In this document: piece after piece, positions 1-6,500 of the stretch
Layout: every line of letters starts with the position of its first letter
Position numbering within the stretch: position 1 is the first letter of the stretch
DNA from: JBBRFH01 sp038224615
Lineage (GTDB): Bacteria > Planctomycetota > Phycisphaerae > Tepidisphaerales > Tepidisphaeraceae
Length of the DNA stretch: 7,440 bases
Assembly: GCA_038224615.1 (NCBI GenBank)
Contig: JBBRFH010000170.1
Location: 1-7,440, forward strand
Direction of reading: 5' to 3'
Program-made: the position numbers and the translations under genes
The notes under the pieces: model-generated
Told to the model about the DNA's origin: nothing
Databases searched by the model: none
Seen by the model: only the letters and a program-made list of their open reading frames with translations

Positions 1-1
1 T

Positions 2-421
2 TCGTCGGCAACGCCCAGCAGTGTCGACGAGCACACCTTCGCCCGCTCCTTCGGCGGGGCCGACTTCAGCGTCATGCTGATCCTGGCCCGGGGCGGCACG
101 TTCTACGCGCGCCTGCAGTTGATCGGCAACGTGAAGGCGGCGGTGGAGATCCCTGTGCAGGTCGACTGGTCGAGTCTACCCACATGGCTCGACGCTTCGG
201 CCGAAGGACTGCCGGACCTGGTTCGGCAGTGGCGACGGGAGTTGCAGCAGTGGGTCCGATCGTCACCGAACGCCATCTTCGACTGGGGCCAGGCCGAGAA
301 AGGCCCCCGCGACAAGCCGTTCCACCTGGATGTGGAGGACCAGGACTGGCTGGCGCTGTACGAACTGGACGGGGCGTTCGATGAGAGGGAGGTGACCGAT
401 GGCCGCGACGACCTTCGCTGA
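2..421 (+). CDS. JAB/JAMM (Mov34/MPN/PAD-1) family protein, C-terminal part
   Basis: The frame is open from the left edge, so the true start lies outside the window. The first residues read SSATPSSVDEHTFARSF. The 'PSSVD' fits the S-x-x-D half of the JAMM zinc motif (H-x-H-x7-S-x2-D), and the HxH half would lie just upstream. The following stretch 'GADFSVMLILARGG' and the later 'IPVQVDW' resemble the JAB-domain core strands of proteins found beside bacterial E1/E2-like genes. Family members are zinc isopeptidases that cleave after a ubiquitin-like tail, or release sulfur carriers from conjugates. The stop overlaps the next gene by 23 bases, so the two are probably co-translated. The C-terminal tail is acidic. 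Assignment rests on a partial motif plus the E1-like neighbour; activity cannot be judged without the histidines. Confidence 0.7.
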   Translation, partial: SSATPSSVDEHTFARSFGGADFSVMLILARGGTFYARLQLIGNVKAAVEIPVQVDWSSLPTWLDASAEGLPDLVRQWRRELQQWVRSSPNAIFDWGQAEKGPRDKPFHLDVEDQDWLALYELDGAFDEREVTDGRDDLR

Positions 422-1094
422 CCGGGCCGTGCGCCAGCGGGACCTGGTCCCACCGGCACAACTGGCATCGTATCACATGCTGGTGGTGGGCGTCGGAGCC
501 ATCGGCCGGCAGGTGGCGGTTCAACTCGCCGCCATGGGCGCAGACAGCCTGACCCTTGTCGACGATGACGTGGTGGCGGTCGAGAACCTGGCCGTGCAGG
601 GGTACGGCCCCGGCGAGATTGGACAGGCCAAGGTAACGGCAACGGCGGCCGCCTGTCGGCAGCTCTTGCCTGAGTCTGAAGTCGTCTGCGTCGGCGACCG
701 GTTCAAGCGATCATCGGCGCTGGCGCTGGCCTGCCTGCGCTCGCCGACACGGCCCCGCCTGGCCGTGTTCTGTTGTGTGGACTCGATGTCCGGGCGGCGG
801 GTGGTGTGGGAGGCGGTTCGGGGGCAGTCGCAGTTGTTCGTCGACGGCCGTATGGCCGCCGAAACGCTGCGTGTCCTCTGCTCGGCCTCCCCCGCAACCG
901 ACGGCTACTATGCCACCACGTTGTTTGAAGATTCCCGTGCCCATCCCGCCCCCTGCACGGGTCGCAGCAGGCTGTACGCCGCGAGCATCGCCGCCGGACT
1001 GATGCTCAGCCGCCTGGCCCTGCACCTGCGGGACCAAACCCCTACCCGGGACGTCCTGCTGCAGTTGGCGGCGGACGAACTGGCCGTGCTGTAG
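399..1094 (+). CDS. Compact ThiF/E1-like adenylating enzyme
   Basis: This 231-residue protein has the Rossmann-type ThiF/MoeB/E1 fold. The nucleotide loop GVGAIG is at 31-36. The acidic strand end 'LVDDDVVAVENL' is at about 53-64, with Asp55/57 and Asn63. 'IGQAKV' with Lys78 and 'CVDS' with Asp128 follow. RQRDL at 12-16 matches the N-terminal arginine region of the family. Cys186 in 'APCTGRS' is the best candidate thioester cysteine. Such enzymes adenylate the C-terminus of a ubiquitin-like protein using ATP. The CxxC zinc pairs common in MoeB/ThiF are absent. The Arg of the usual NLxRQ motif is replaced by Val66 (NLAVQ). The start is supported by an AGGGAGG ribosome site at 386-392, six bases upstream and inside the JAB gene. 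Linkage to JAB favours a ubiquitin-like conjugation or processing role over thiamine or molybdopterin synthesis. The exact subfamily is not certain. Confidence 0.85.
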   Translation: MAATTFADRAVRQRDLVPPAQLASYHMLVVGVGAIGRQVAVQLAAMGADSLTLVDDDVVAVENLAVQGYGPGEIGQAKVTATAAACRQLLPESEVVCVGDRFKRSSALALACLRSPTRPRLAVFCCVDSMSGRRVVWEAVRGQSQLFVDGRMAAETLRVLCSASPATDGYYATTLFEDSRAHPAPCTGRSRLYAASIAAGLMLSRLALHLRDQTPTRDVLLQLAADELAVL

Positions 1095-1142
1095 GCCCTC
1101 CCGCTCCTCGTTATCTGATCCTTAAGCCTCTTCTCAAATCTG

Positions 1143-1149
1143 AAAGGAG
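1143..1149 (+). promoter_or_regulatory. Ribosome binding site for the GDWG small protein
   Basis: The sequence AAAGGAG lies seven bases before the ATG at 1157. It is the strongest Shine-Dalgarno match in the plus-strand module and fixes the start of the 96-residue protein. The 62-base spacer after the E1-like gene has no obvious terminator or confident promoter, so read-through from upstream is plausible. Confidence 0.75.
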
Positions 1150-1156
1150 TTTTCCC

Positions 1157-1447
1157 ATGTGTACCACTGCGCGCACGTTCCGTGCGTTCGCCCTCGGCAC
1201 GACCGTCGCAACGCCCGGCGTGCTCGCGGCCTTGGCGCGAAACAACGCCAGCGGTCAGGACCTGCTCCAGCGCCATTCGCGGGGCGACTGGGGCCAGCTC
1301 GATCCCGAGGATGTGGCCGCCAACGACTGGGGCCGCAATGACCGCCAGCGCCGCGAAAACCGGCTCGACTCCATCTGGTTCGGGCCCAGCGCCGACTTCA
1401 AGCAGTCGGCGTGGCAGGGCGCGCTGGAACTGGCGGGCATGAACTAG
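1157..1447 (+). CDS. Small 'TPG..AL / GDWG' protein, function unknown
   Basis: This is a 96-residue soluble protein with no signal peptide or membrane helix. Residues about 10-55 carry a recognisable core: 'FALGTTVATPGVLAAL', then 'LLQRHSRGDWGQL', then 'EDVAANDWG'. This pattern (TPG-x-LxAL ... RHxxGDWG ... ExxxxN) occurs in many short hypothetical proteins of plasmids and accessory regions, which from memory usually end with an 'ITEADR...LLPEEY'-like segment. Here the C-terminal third instead reads 'LDSIWFGPSADFKQS' and ends in AGMN. I found no frame change that would restore the usual ending. There is no Gly-Gly tail, so it is not an obvious ubiquitin-like substrate. It sits 62 bases after the E1-like gene with its own strong ribosome site. 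A strong hairpin follows its stop. It may be a cassette partner or an accessory hitchhiker. Confidence 0.7.
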   Translation: MCTTARTFRAFALGTTVATPGVLAALARNNASGQDLLQRHSRGDWGQLDPEDVAANDWGRNDRQRRENRLDSIWFGPSADFKQSAWQGALELAGMN

Positions 1448-1459
1448 CGTTCGTTCATC

Positions 1460-1489
1460 GGGCAGCCGGGCCGTCCGGCTCGGCTGCCC
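1460..1489 (+). terminator. Perfect 13-bp GC-rich hairpin (terminator or attenuator)
   Basis: GGGCAGCCG at 1460-1468 pairs exactly with CGGCTGCCC at 1481-1489. The stem continues inward through one G-T wobble and three G-C pairs to a GTCC loop, giving 13 pairs over 30 bases. The downstream tract is only mildly T-rich (CTTCATTCT), so as an intrinsic terminator it is imperfect. It lies 12 bases after the stop of the GDWG gene and ends 9 bases before the next ribosome site. It could terminate partially, protect the 3' end of the upstream message, or lower expression of the membrane-protein genes downstream. Confidence 0.6.
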
Positions 1490-1510
1490 CTTCATTCTCA
1501 GGAGTTCTTC

Positions 1511-1903
1511 ATGCCTGTGTTGATCGTATTGGTAATTTTGATCGTTTTGCTCCTCATCAGCCGTTGCGATCAAGAGCATGCAACGGAAGCGAGCGAGCGG
1601 GAGGTGCCCGATGAAACGGTGGCTTTGGATGCTGTCGATGACATGCCTGTGGACGCTGACAACCGCGATGGTGCTGACGCACGCGCTTCGGCCTGCCACC
1701 ACCGAATCCCCACGCCCGACACCCCTTCGTGTGGAACAGGTACAGCAGTTGGCCGAACTCGTGACGACGCGGGTGTATGTGCAGCAGCGGCAGGAGCGGA
1801 CGCTCAAAGGCCACCTGGGGCAGTTGCGGGTGGTGCTGTGGGTCGAGGGAGAGGTGCTGCTGGGACCATCGTTGAAGAGCGCGAAACTGGCGGACGTGAA
1901 TGA
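1511..1903 (+). CDS. Small ORF with N-terminal membrane helix, overlapping DUF4230 gene; reality of C-terminal part doubtful
   Basis: The ATG is preceded six bases upstream by CAGGAG at 1499-1504, a good ribosome site. The first 18 residues (MPVLIVLVILIVLLLIS) form a clear membrane helix, followed by an acidic stretch to about residue 50. From there the frame overlaps the DUF4230 gene for nearly 300 bases, and its residues look like an out-of-frame shadow (Ala/Gly/Arg-rich, no family resemblance). Codon third positions favour the DUF4230 frame in the overlap. Possible readings are a genuine small membrane protein with a random-looking tail, one whose original stop was lost, or a leader whose translation couples to DUF4230. 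No family is recognised. Confidence 0.4.
   Translation: MPVLIVLVILIVLLLISRCDQEHATEASEREVPDETVALDAVDDMPVDADNRDGADARASACHHRIPTPDTPSCGTGTAVGRTRDDAGVCAAAAGADAQRPPGAVAGGAVGRGRGAAGTIVEERETGGRE
1599..1604 (+). promoter_or_regulatory. Ribosome binding site choosing the DUF4230 start
   Basis: GGGAGG is six bases before the ATG at 1611. This supports that start over the in-frame ATG at 1578, which has no comparable site. It lies inside the preceding small ORF, so translation of the two may be coupled. Confidence 0.65.
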
Positions 1904-2195
1904 ACAGCACCGCACGGCAACGCTCGTCCTGGCCCGGCCGCGGGTGCTGGCGGCGACGGTCGACCTCATCCGTACTCGGTTCGATGTCGTCAGCTTCTCG
2001 GGGCTCTGGTGGCTTTTGCCGGACCAGGACGTGCGACAGCAGGTGGAAAGTGAAAGCCTCCGCTCTGCGCAGGATCTGCTGCGCAAGCACGAACGCGATT
2101 CATGGCGGGAGATCTCGCAACGTCAGACCGAGCAAGTGATCGAACGGTTCGGGGCGTCGATCGGGTGGACGCTGCGAGTCCAATGGTCATCGTGA
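1611..2195 (+). CDS. DUF4230 family membrane-anchored protein
   Basis: This 194-residue protein starts with a membrane segment (about residues 3-26, MKRWLWMLSMTCLWTLTTAM...), followed by a Pro/Thr-rich linker to about 40. A single DUF4230-type domain fills the rest: an N-terminal helix-strand unit 'QQLAELVTTRVYVQQ', the strand pair 'LRVVLWVEGEVLLGPSLK' (72-89), the strand 'TATLVLARPRVLAA' (102-115), the 'FDVVSFSGLWWLLPD' region (124-138), a charged helix (about 141-181), and a final strand 'GWTLRVQW'. The topology predicts a short inside N-terminus and the domain outside the cytoplasm, or a signal anchor. DUF4230 has no established function. High GC at third codon positions supports this frame over the overlapping ones. 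It follows the JAB-E1-GDWG genes on the same strand, but the hairpin at 1460-1489 separates them, so membership of that cassette is only inferred. A strong terminator lies about 130 bases downstream. Confidence 0.8.
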   Translation: MKRWLWMLSMTCLWTLTTAMVLTHALRPATTESPRPTPLRVEQVQQLAELVTTRVYVQQRQERTLKGHLGQLRVVLWVEGEVLLGPSLKSAKLADVNEQHRTATLVLARPRVLAATVDLIRTRFDVVSFSGLWWLLPDQDVRQQVESESLRSAQDLLRKHERDSWREISQRQTEQVIERFGASIGWTLRVQWSS

Positions 2196-2542
2196 CCAAG
2201 GACCCTGCCCAAAATGCGGTGGGACGCGTCTCCCCCCGCGCCGCCGCTCGGCACCTCGGCACCTTGCTCATCTGCCGGCCGGACGGTGCCGGAGAGCGGT
2301 GTTCGCAGGTGTCGAGCAGCGCGTGCGAACGACACAGGACCCCGGCGCCGGGGCCAGATTGCTGTCGTTTTTTTTACCTATCCGGTGCCCATTGTCGCGG
2401 CGGCGGCGCGAGCGGCGGGAAGGTTTCAACCGCGCGCCGGCTGTCAACGTCGTACGCGGGCGATGCGCAGGCGGACCCGCCGGACCGTTCGTCGCACGCA
2501 AGCTTCGGCGTTGTGCTCCAACCGCATCGGTAGCGCGGACGC
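2196..2542. other. Intergenic gap between converging modules
   Basis: This 347-base stretch separates the stop of the DUF4230 gene from the stop of the minus-strand toroid gene. Several GC-driven open frames cross it on both strands, but none has a ribosome site, family resemblance or a sensible composition. The only clear element is the terminator at 2328-2375. No terminator with a T-tract was found for the minus-strand operon, only weak GC-rich pairings such as GGCG/CGCC around 2471-2482. Confidence 0.7.
2328..2375 (+). terminator. Intrinsic terminator of the plus-strand module
   Basis: The outer arms AACGACA (2328-2334) and TGTCGTT (2363-2369) are exact reverse complements. Inside them CCCCGGCGCCGGGG (2340-2353) forms a further GC stem, extended by GG/CC with one bulged A. 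The 3' arm runs straight into eight consecutive Ts (2368-2375). This is the classic layout of a rho-independent terminator on the plus strand. There is no T-tract for the opposite direction, so it should act only on transcripts coming from the DUF4230 side. Confidence 0.85.
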
Positions 2543-3571
2543 TCATCGCTGGTAAATGGGCAGAAGTTGGTACGGGATGGCGAGGGTGAGGACGCTCATC
2601 GCGGTGGAGTAGACGCGGCCGGGTTCCTGGCCGTTGGGGCTGGGGGCGAAGCCGCCGTCCTCGGCGCTTTGACGCGGGAGCAGCAGGGCTTTGTTGTTCT
2701 TCCACACCTGCTCCTGCACCTCCCCGCCGATCTGCGTGGCGGCCTGCATGGAGTAGTAGGCGGCGTAGTGGGGAAACTCCGTGTCGAGCTTGACCGGGTT
2801 GTTTGCCAGCGACTTGCCGACCCGCTTCACCTCCGGGCGATCGGCAGCATCGAGCAGGCAGAGGTTGAGGATTGCGACCGAGGTCATGGCGATCCCGGAC
2901 GCCTGCCCCGGCTGATACGCGAAGCCGCCGTCACCGGCATTGACGCAGCGGGCGACGTACGCAACGGCGCGATCGACGGGTTCCTTGGTGACGTTCATCC
3001 CGACGTTCTGGCTGGCCCGCAGCGCCAGGGCGCACCAGCCGGAGAGCGATAGATCGCTGTCGGCGCTGCCCGGCTCGTAGCGCCAGCCGCCGGTGTTGTT
3101 GGCGTCCTTGTTGACCTTCTGCGCGTCGAGGATCACCTTCAGCAGTCGCTCGAGCGATGCGCGGATCCTGGCCCGGCGGGCCTCGTCCGGCTCGACGCCG
3201 TACGCCTCGGCAAGCGCCAGCGTGACGATGCCGTGCCCGTACATCCGGCTGCCGTCGGTGTTGCCGATGTAACCATCCTTCGGAACGACGCCGACGAGGA
3301 AATCGACGGCGCTTCGCACCACAAGCCCGTGCTTGCCCGTGTCCGGCGTGTGACCGGCGGCAAGATAGGCGAGGACGGACAGCCCCGTCATCGCGACCTT
3401 GTTCGGCCCGTCGGTGATCGAGCCGTCCTTCTGTTGCTGGCGGGCAAGAAACGTCAGCGCCTTGTCAATGGCGGCGTCGACGTCCGGGCCGGGCTTGACG
3501 TCGGCGCGGGCGCTCGACGCGATCGCACACAGCGCGAGGCTACAGATTGCTGCACGACGAGGGGATATCAT
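2543..3571 (-). CDS. Secreted alpha/alpha-toroid protein (prenyltransferase/squalene-oxidase repeats)
   Basis: This is a 342-residue protein. Residues 1-23 form a Sec signal peptide (MISPRRAAICSLALCAIASS, cleavage likely after ARA). The mature part is made of repeats typical of the terpenoid-cyclase/prenyltransferase toroid: 'AIDKALTFLARQQQKDGS' (35-51), 'GGWRYEP' with 'DSDLSLSGWCALALRAS' (161-187), 'GDGGFAYQPGQ' (213-223), 'EDGGFAPSPNG' (304-314) and the end 'LLPIYQR'. It lacks a DxDD catalytic motif of squalene-hopene cyclases: the nearest is DSDL at 171-174. It is therefore probably a non-enzymatic or unknown-function relative, common in planctomycete-like genomes. Its ATG overlaps the stop of the upstream DUF4175-like gene as ATGA, and GAGGA lies six bases before the start (plus-strand 3578-3582). 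It is the last gene of the operon. A periplasmic partner role for the envelope proteins upstream is inferred. Confidence 0.85.
   Translation of the reverse strand: MISPRRAAICSLALCAIASSARADVKPGPDVDAAIDKALTFLARQQQKDGSITDGPNKVAMTGLSVLAYLAAGHTPDTGKHGLVVRSAVDFLVGVVPKDGYIGNTDGSRMYGHGIVTLALAEAYGVEPDEARRARIRASLERLLKVILDAQKVNKDANNTGGWRYEPGSADSDLSLSGWCALALRASQNVGMNVTKEPVDRAVAYVARCVNAGDGGFAYQPGQASGIAMTSVAILNLCLLDAADRPEVKRVGKSLANNPVKLDTEFPHYAAYYSMQAATQIGGEVQEQVWKNNKALLLPRQSAEDGGFAPSPNGQEPGRVYSTAMSVLTLAIPYQLLPIYQR
3568..3571 (-). other. ATGA stop/start overlap, DUF4175-like to toroid gene
   Basis: On the minus strand the four bases ATGA hold both the start of the toroid gene and the TGA stop of the DUF4175-like gene. 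This is a standard sign of translational coupling. Confidence 0.9.
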
Positions 3572-6500
3572 CGACGGTCCTCGCGCGTGCTGGTGGACCG
3601 AGCCTTGTCGAGCGTCTGGAAGTAGGCCCGCAGCGCCTCTTCATAGCCCGGCGGGACGAACGCGTTGCCGCCGGTGGTCGCGGTGGCGTCGGCGTTCTCA
3701 CGCAGGCGTCCCCACTGCGGCGCGACCGAGCGATCGATCGCGGCCCGCAGCTCGCCGTCGCCGGCACCGTCGGCGACCACGAAGTCGTCCATCAACAGGC
3801 TGCGGAAACTCGGCAATTGAGCGAGGCGATCCTTGACGGCGTTGTTCATCGCCTGGTCCCACGCCTGCTCGATCGCGGCCGAGGTCTGCTTCTGGTAGAG
3901 GCGGGCTTCGACCAGATCGGGCGGACGCTGCGCCAGGGCTTCCTGGGCGCGCTGGGCAAAGAACCGCGCCGCGACGAGCGGATCGCGATCGACGGTCTTC
4001 CGCTGGGCAGCGCGAAGCGTGCCCTGCAGGTCGGCGATCGCATCAAGGACACGCGACTGCTCGCGCTCGGCGGCCGTGAGATCGCCAGCGGTCATGCTCT
4101 GCTGCATCGCCTGCATCGATCGACCGAGTGAACTGTCCGTGGGAGATTTCATGGACTTGCCCATCGAACCCAATTTCGCGCCCGCCGACGAAATCGCCTG
4201 ACCTGTCGACTGCGAGATCGCCGCAGTGGCGGCGGCGAGCTCAGCCTGTGCGTCGTGCAGCATCCGGTTCGCCTCCGCGGCGTTTCTGTGGGCGGGGCCT
4301 TGCTGCGCCGGCGGCGCGTTTTCGGCGGCGCTGTTGGCTTGCTCGGCGGTCCGCTTCATCTGCTGCACCTGCTCGGCCTGCTGCCGCAATTGCATGAGCT
4401 GCTGCGGAAGATCGGTCAGCGCCCGCTGCGCCTGGCGCGTGGCTTCGAGGGCCTGCTCACGTTCGGGCGCCGGGTCATGCTCAAAGAAGTCCTCGTCCTT
4501 CTGCTGCTTCTCGGCCGACTGCAGGTCGCCGGCGATTTGCTGCTGTTCGCCGGCCAGCGCGGGCGCTGCCTCCTGTGCCGCTGAATCGGTGCGCTTGGCG
4601 AGTTGCTGCTGGGCCTTGCTGATGCGGTTGAGTTCCTGCGCCCGTTGCTCGGCGGGCGTCGACTGTGCCTTGCCGTCGCCTTTCTCGGCCGGGGGCTGCC
4701 ACTTCTCCGGCTCGTCGGGGTTGGGCTTGGACGCTTCCTCGGCGGGCGGATCGTCATGCTGCTGCCGCAGTTTCGCCGACTTCTCCAACGCCTGCTCCAG
4801 CGCCGACTTTGGCGCTGCCGCCAACGCTGCGTCGGTGTCGCCGGCGAGCTTGCGGAGTTTCTCCCGCGCCTGCTCGGCACCCGATGCCAGCTTCGACCGA
4901 TCGTCCTGGTTTTCGCGCACAGCCTTGTGCATCTGCTCCAGCGACTTCGCCGCGGCGCCGAGCGAGCGCTTCGCCTCGTCCGGGCCGCCGTCCACTTCCT
5001 GCCGCGCCATGGCGCGGGCGACGAGTTGCAGATCGCGCGCCCACGACAGGTCGCTGTCCGACCGCAGCACCTCCGCCTGCGCCGCCATCGCGACGCGGTC
5101 GCGCTGCACGCTGGCCTGCTCACGCTCCTTCGGCGACCACTGCTGTGCGATCTGCTCGATCGGCGGGCGCTTGTCGTGCGGGTCCGCCGACTGCTGCGCA
5201 ATGTCGTTCAGCCGCGCTGACGCGTCGTTGTTGTCGGCGACGTTCAGCTCCTTGAGCCGGTCGGCGAGTTCCCTCTTCGCCCGCTGCAGCGACTGCTTCA
5301 TCGCCTCGCGCTCGGCGGGCGACTGCTCGCGTTTCTGCTCTTCGGTAGACTTGATGTTCTCCAACTCCGCGGCCGCGACACGCGACTGCTGTCCGCGCTG
5401 TAGTTTCCGCAGCCGGTCGAGCGCCTGCCGCACGAGCTGCCGGTCCTGGTCGCTCAGCTTGTCGGCCCGCGCCAGGTGGCTGACGACCTGCTGCATCTCG
5501 TCCAGCGACGCCTCGAGCGCATCGGACGTCGCCGGCGCGTCGCTGGTGGTGATCGCCTTGAGGATCGCACGCACGCTCAGCGCCGCATCCGCCGGACGGT
5601 TGGCCGCGCTCTCGGTGAGCTGCACGGCGTCCTGCAGCGCGTCGATGTGCCGGAGCATGCGTGGATCGACCGATCGCGGCGACAGCAGCACGCGGCAAGG
5701 CGGCGTGCTGGCGCGCAACTGCTTGGCGCCGTCGACCGCGGTCAGAGTGAGCGTTACCACGTCGCCATACGGGAGCGCGTACGGCGCGAGATCGACGCTG
5801 ACGACGTCGCGGATCATGCGCTTCTCGCCGGACAGGCTCAACGGACGCGACAGCAGCGTCTTGGCGCCGCTCACGACGTCGAGCGTAAGCGATTCGAGCC
5901 CGAAATCGTCGATCGCCTGGAACGGGACGGCGACGACATCGCTCGGGTGCATGCGCAGATCGGTCCGCAAGAACTGCACGATCGGCGCGCGGTCCTCGAC
6001 GGCGACGATCTGCGGCTTGCCCGTCGATCCGCCGGCCACGCCGCGGTCGCTGACCAGCAGCGCCGACCACGGTCCGCTCTTGTCAATCGCGAACTCGGCC
6101 GTGCGCACATACGGGTCGATCGTCTCGCCGGCCGTCACGGTGCCGGTGGGCAGTTCGAGCGTGGCTTGGCGCAGCGGCTCGGTCGAGGTCACGGTGAGCC
6201 TGGCGATGGTGCCGCGAACGGCCTCGATCTTGCCGTCCTGCAGGTCGTAACTGAGCGGCGGCTTGCCGATGTACGCGGGGAAGGTGAGGTCCAGGTGTAC
6301 CTTCGCCACGCCCGGCCGGCGCAGGACGCGCACGCCGTAGTTCATCGACCGCGCGTCGCCGGCCTCGACGCGATAGGAAAAATCGCGCTCGACCGACGGC
6401 AGCGTGACCGTGTAGCGATCGCCAAACACGCGCGACATGGCGACGGGCTGGAGCTGCTCGGGGTTCTCTCCCACCAGGAGCGTGACCGGGCCTTCATTGC

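Noticed and set aside
1578..1610. Earlier in-frame ATG for the DUF4230 protein
   Set aside because: It has no ribosome site. GGGAGG six bases before 1611 and the membrane helix starting at MKRW fit the later start.
908..2086. 392-codon minus-strand open frame across the E1-like, GDWG and DUF4230 genes
   Set aside because: It covers several real plus-strand genes, is Arg/Ser/Thr-rich and has no ribosome site or recognisable domain.
2340..2353. 14-base palindrome CCCCGGCGCCGGGG as an operator site
   Set aside because: It is better explained as the inner stem of the terminator, which has matching outer arms and a T-tract.
2102..2705. Several 90-145 codon frames over the intergenic gap
   Set aside because: Arg/Pro/Ala-rich composition, no ribosome sites, and they run into neighbouring genes or through the terminator.
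3049..3060. DSDL in the toroid protein as a squalene-cyclase DxDD acid motif
   Set aside because: The final two positions read D-L, not D-D, and the context matches non-catalytic toroid repeats.
4226..6250. 674-codon open frame on the plus strand, antisense to the DUF4175-like gene
   Set aside because: It is Ser/Cys/Arg-rich with no family resemblance. It mirrors the Ala/Gln/Arg-rich codons of the real gene and is a GC-driven shadow.
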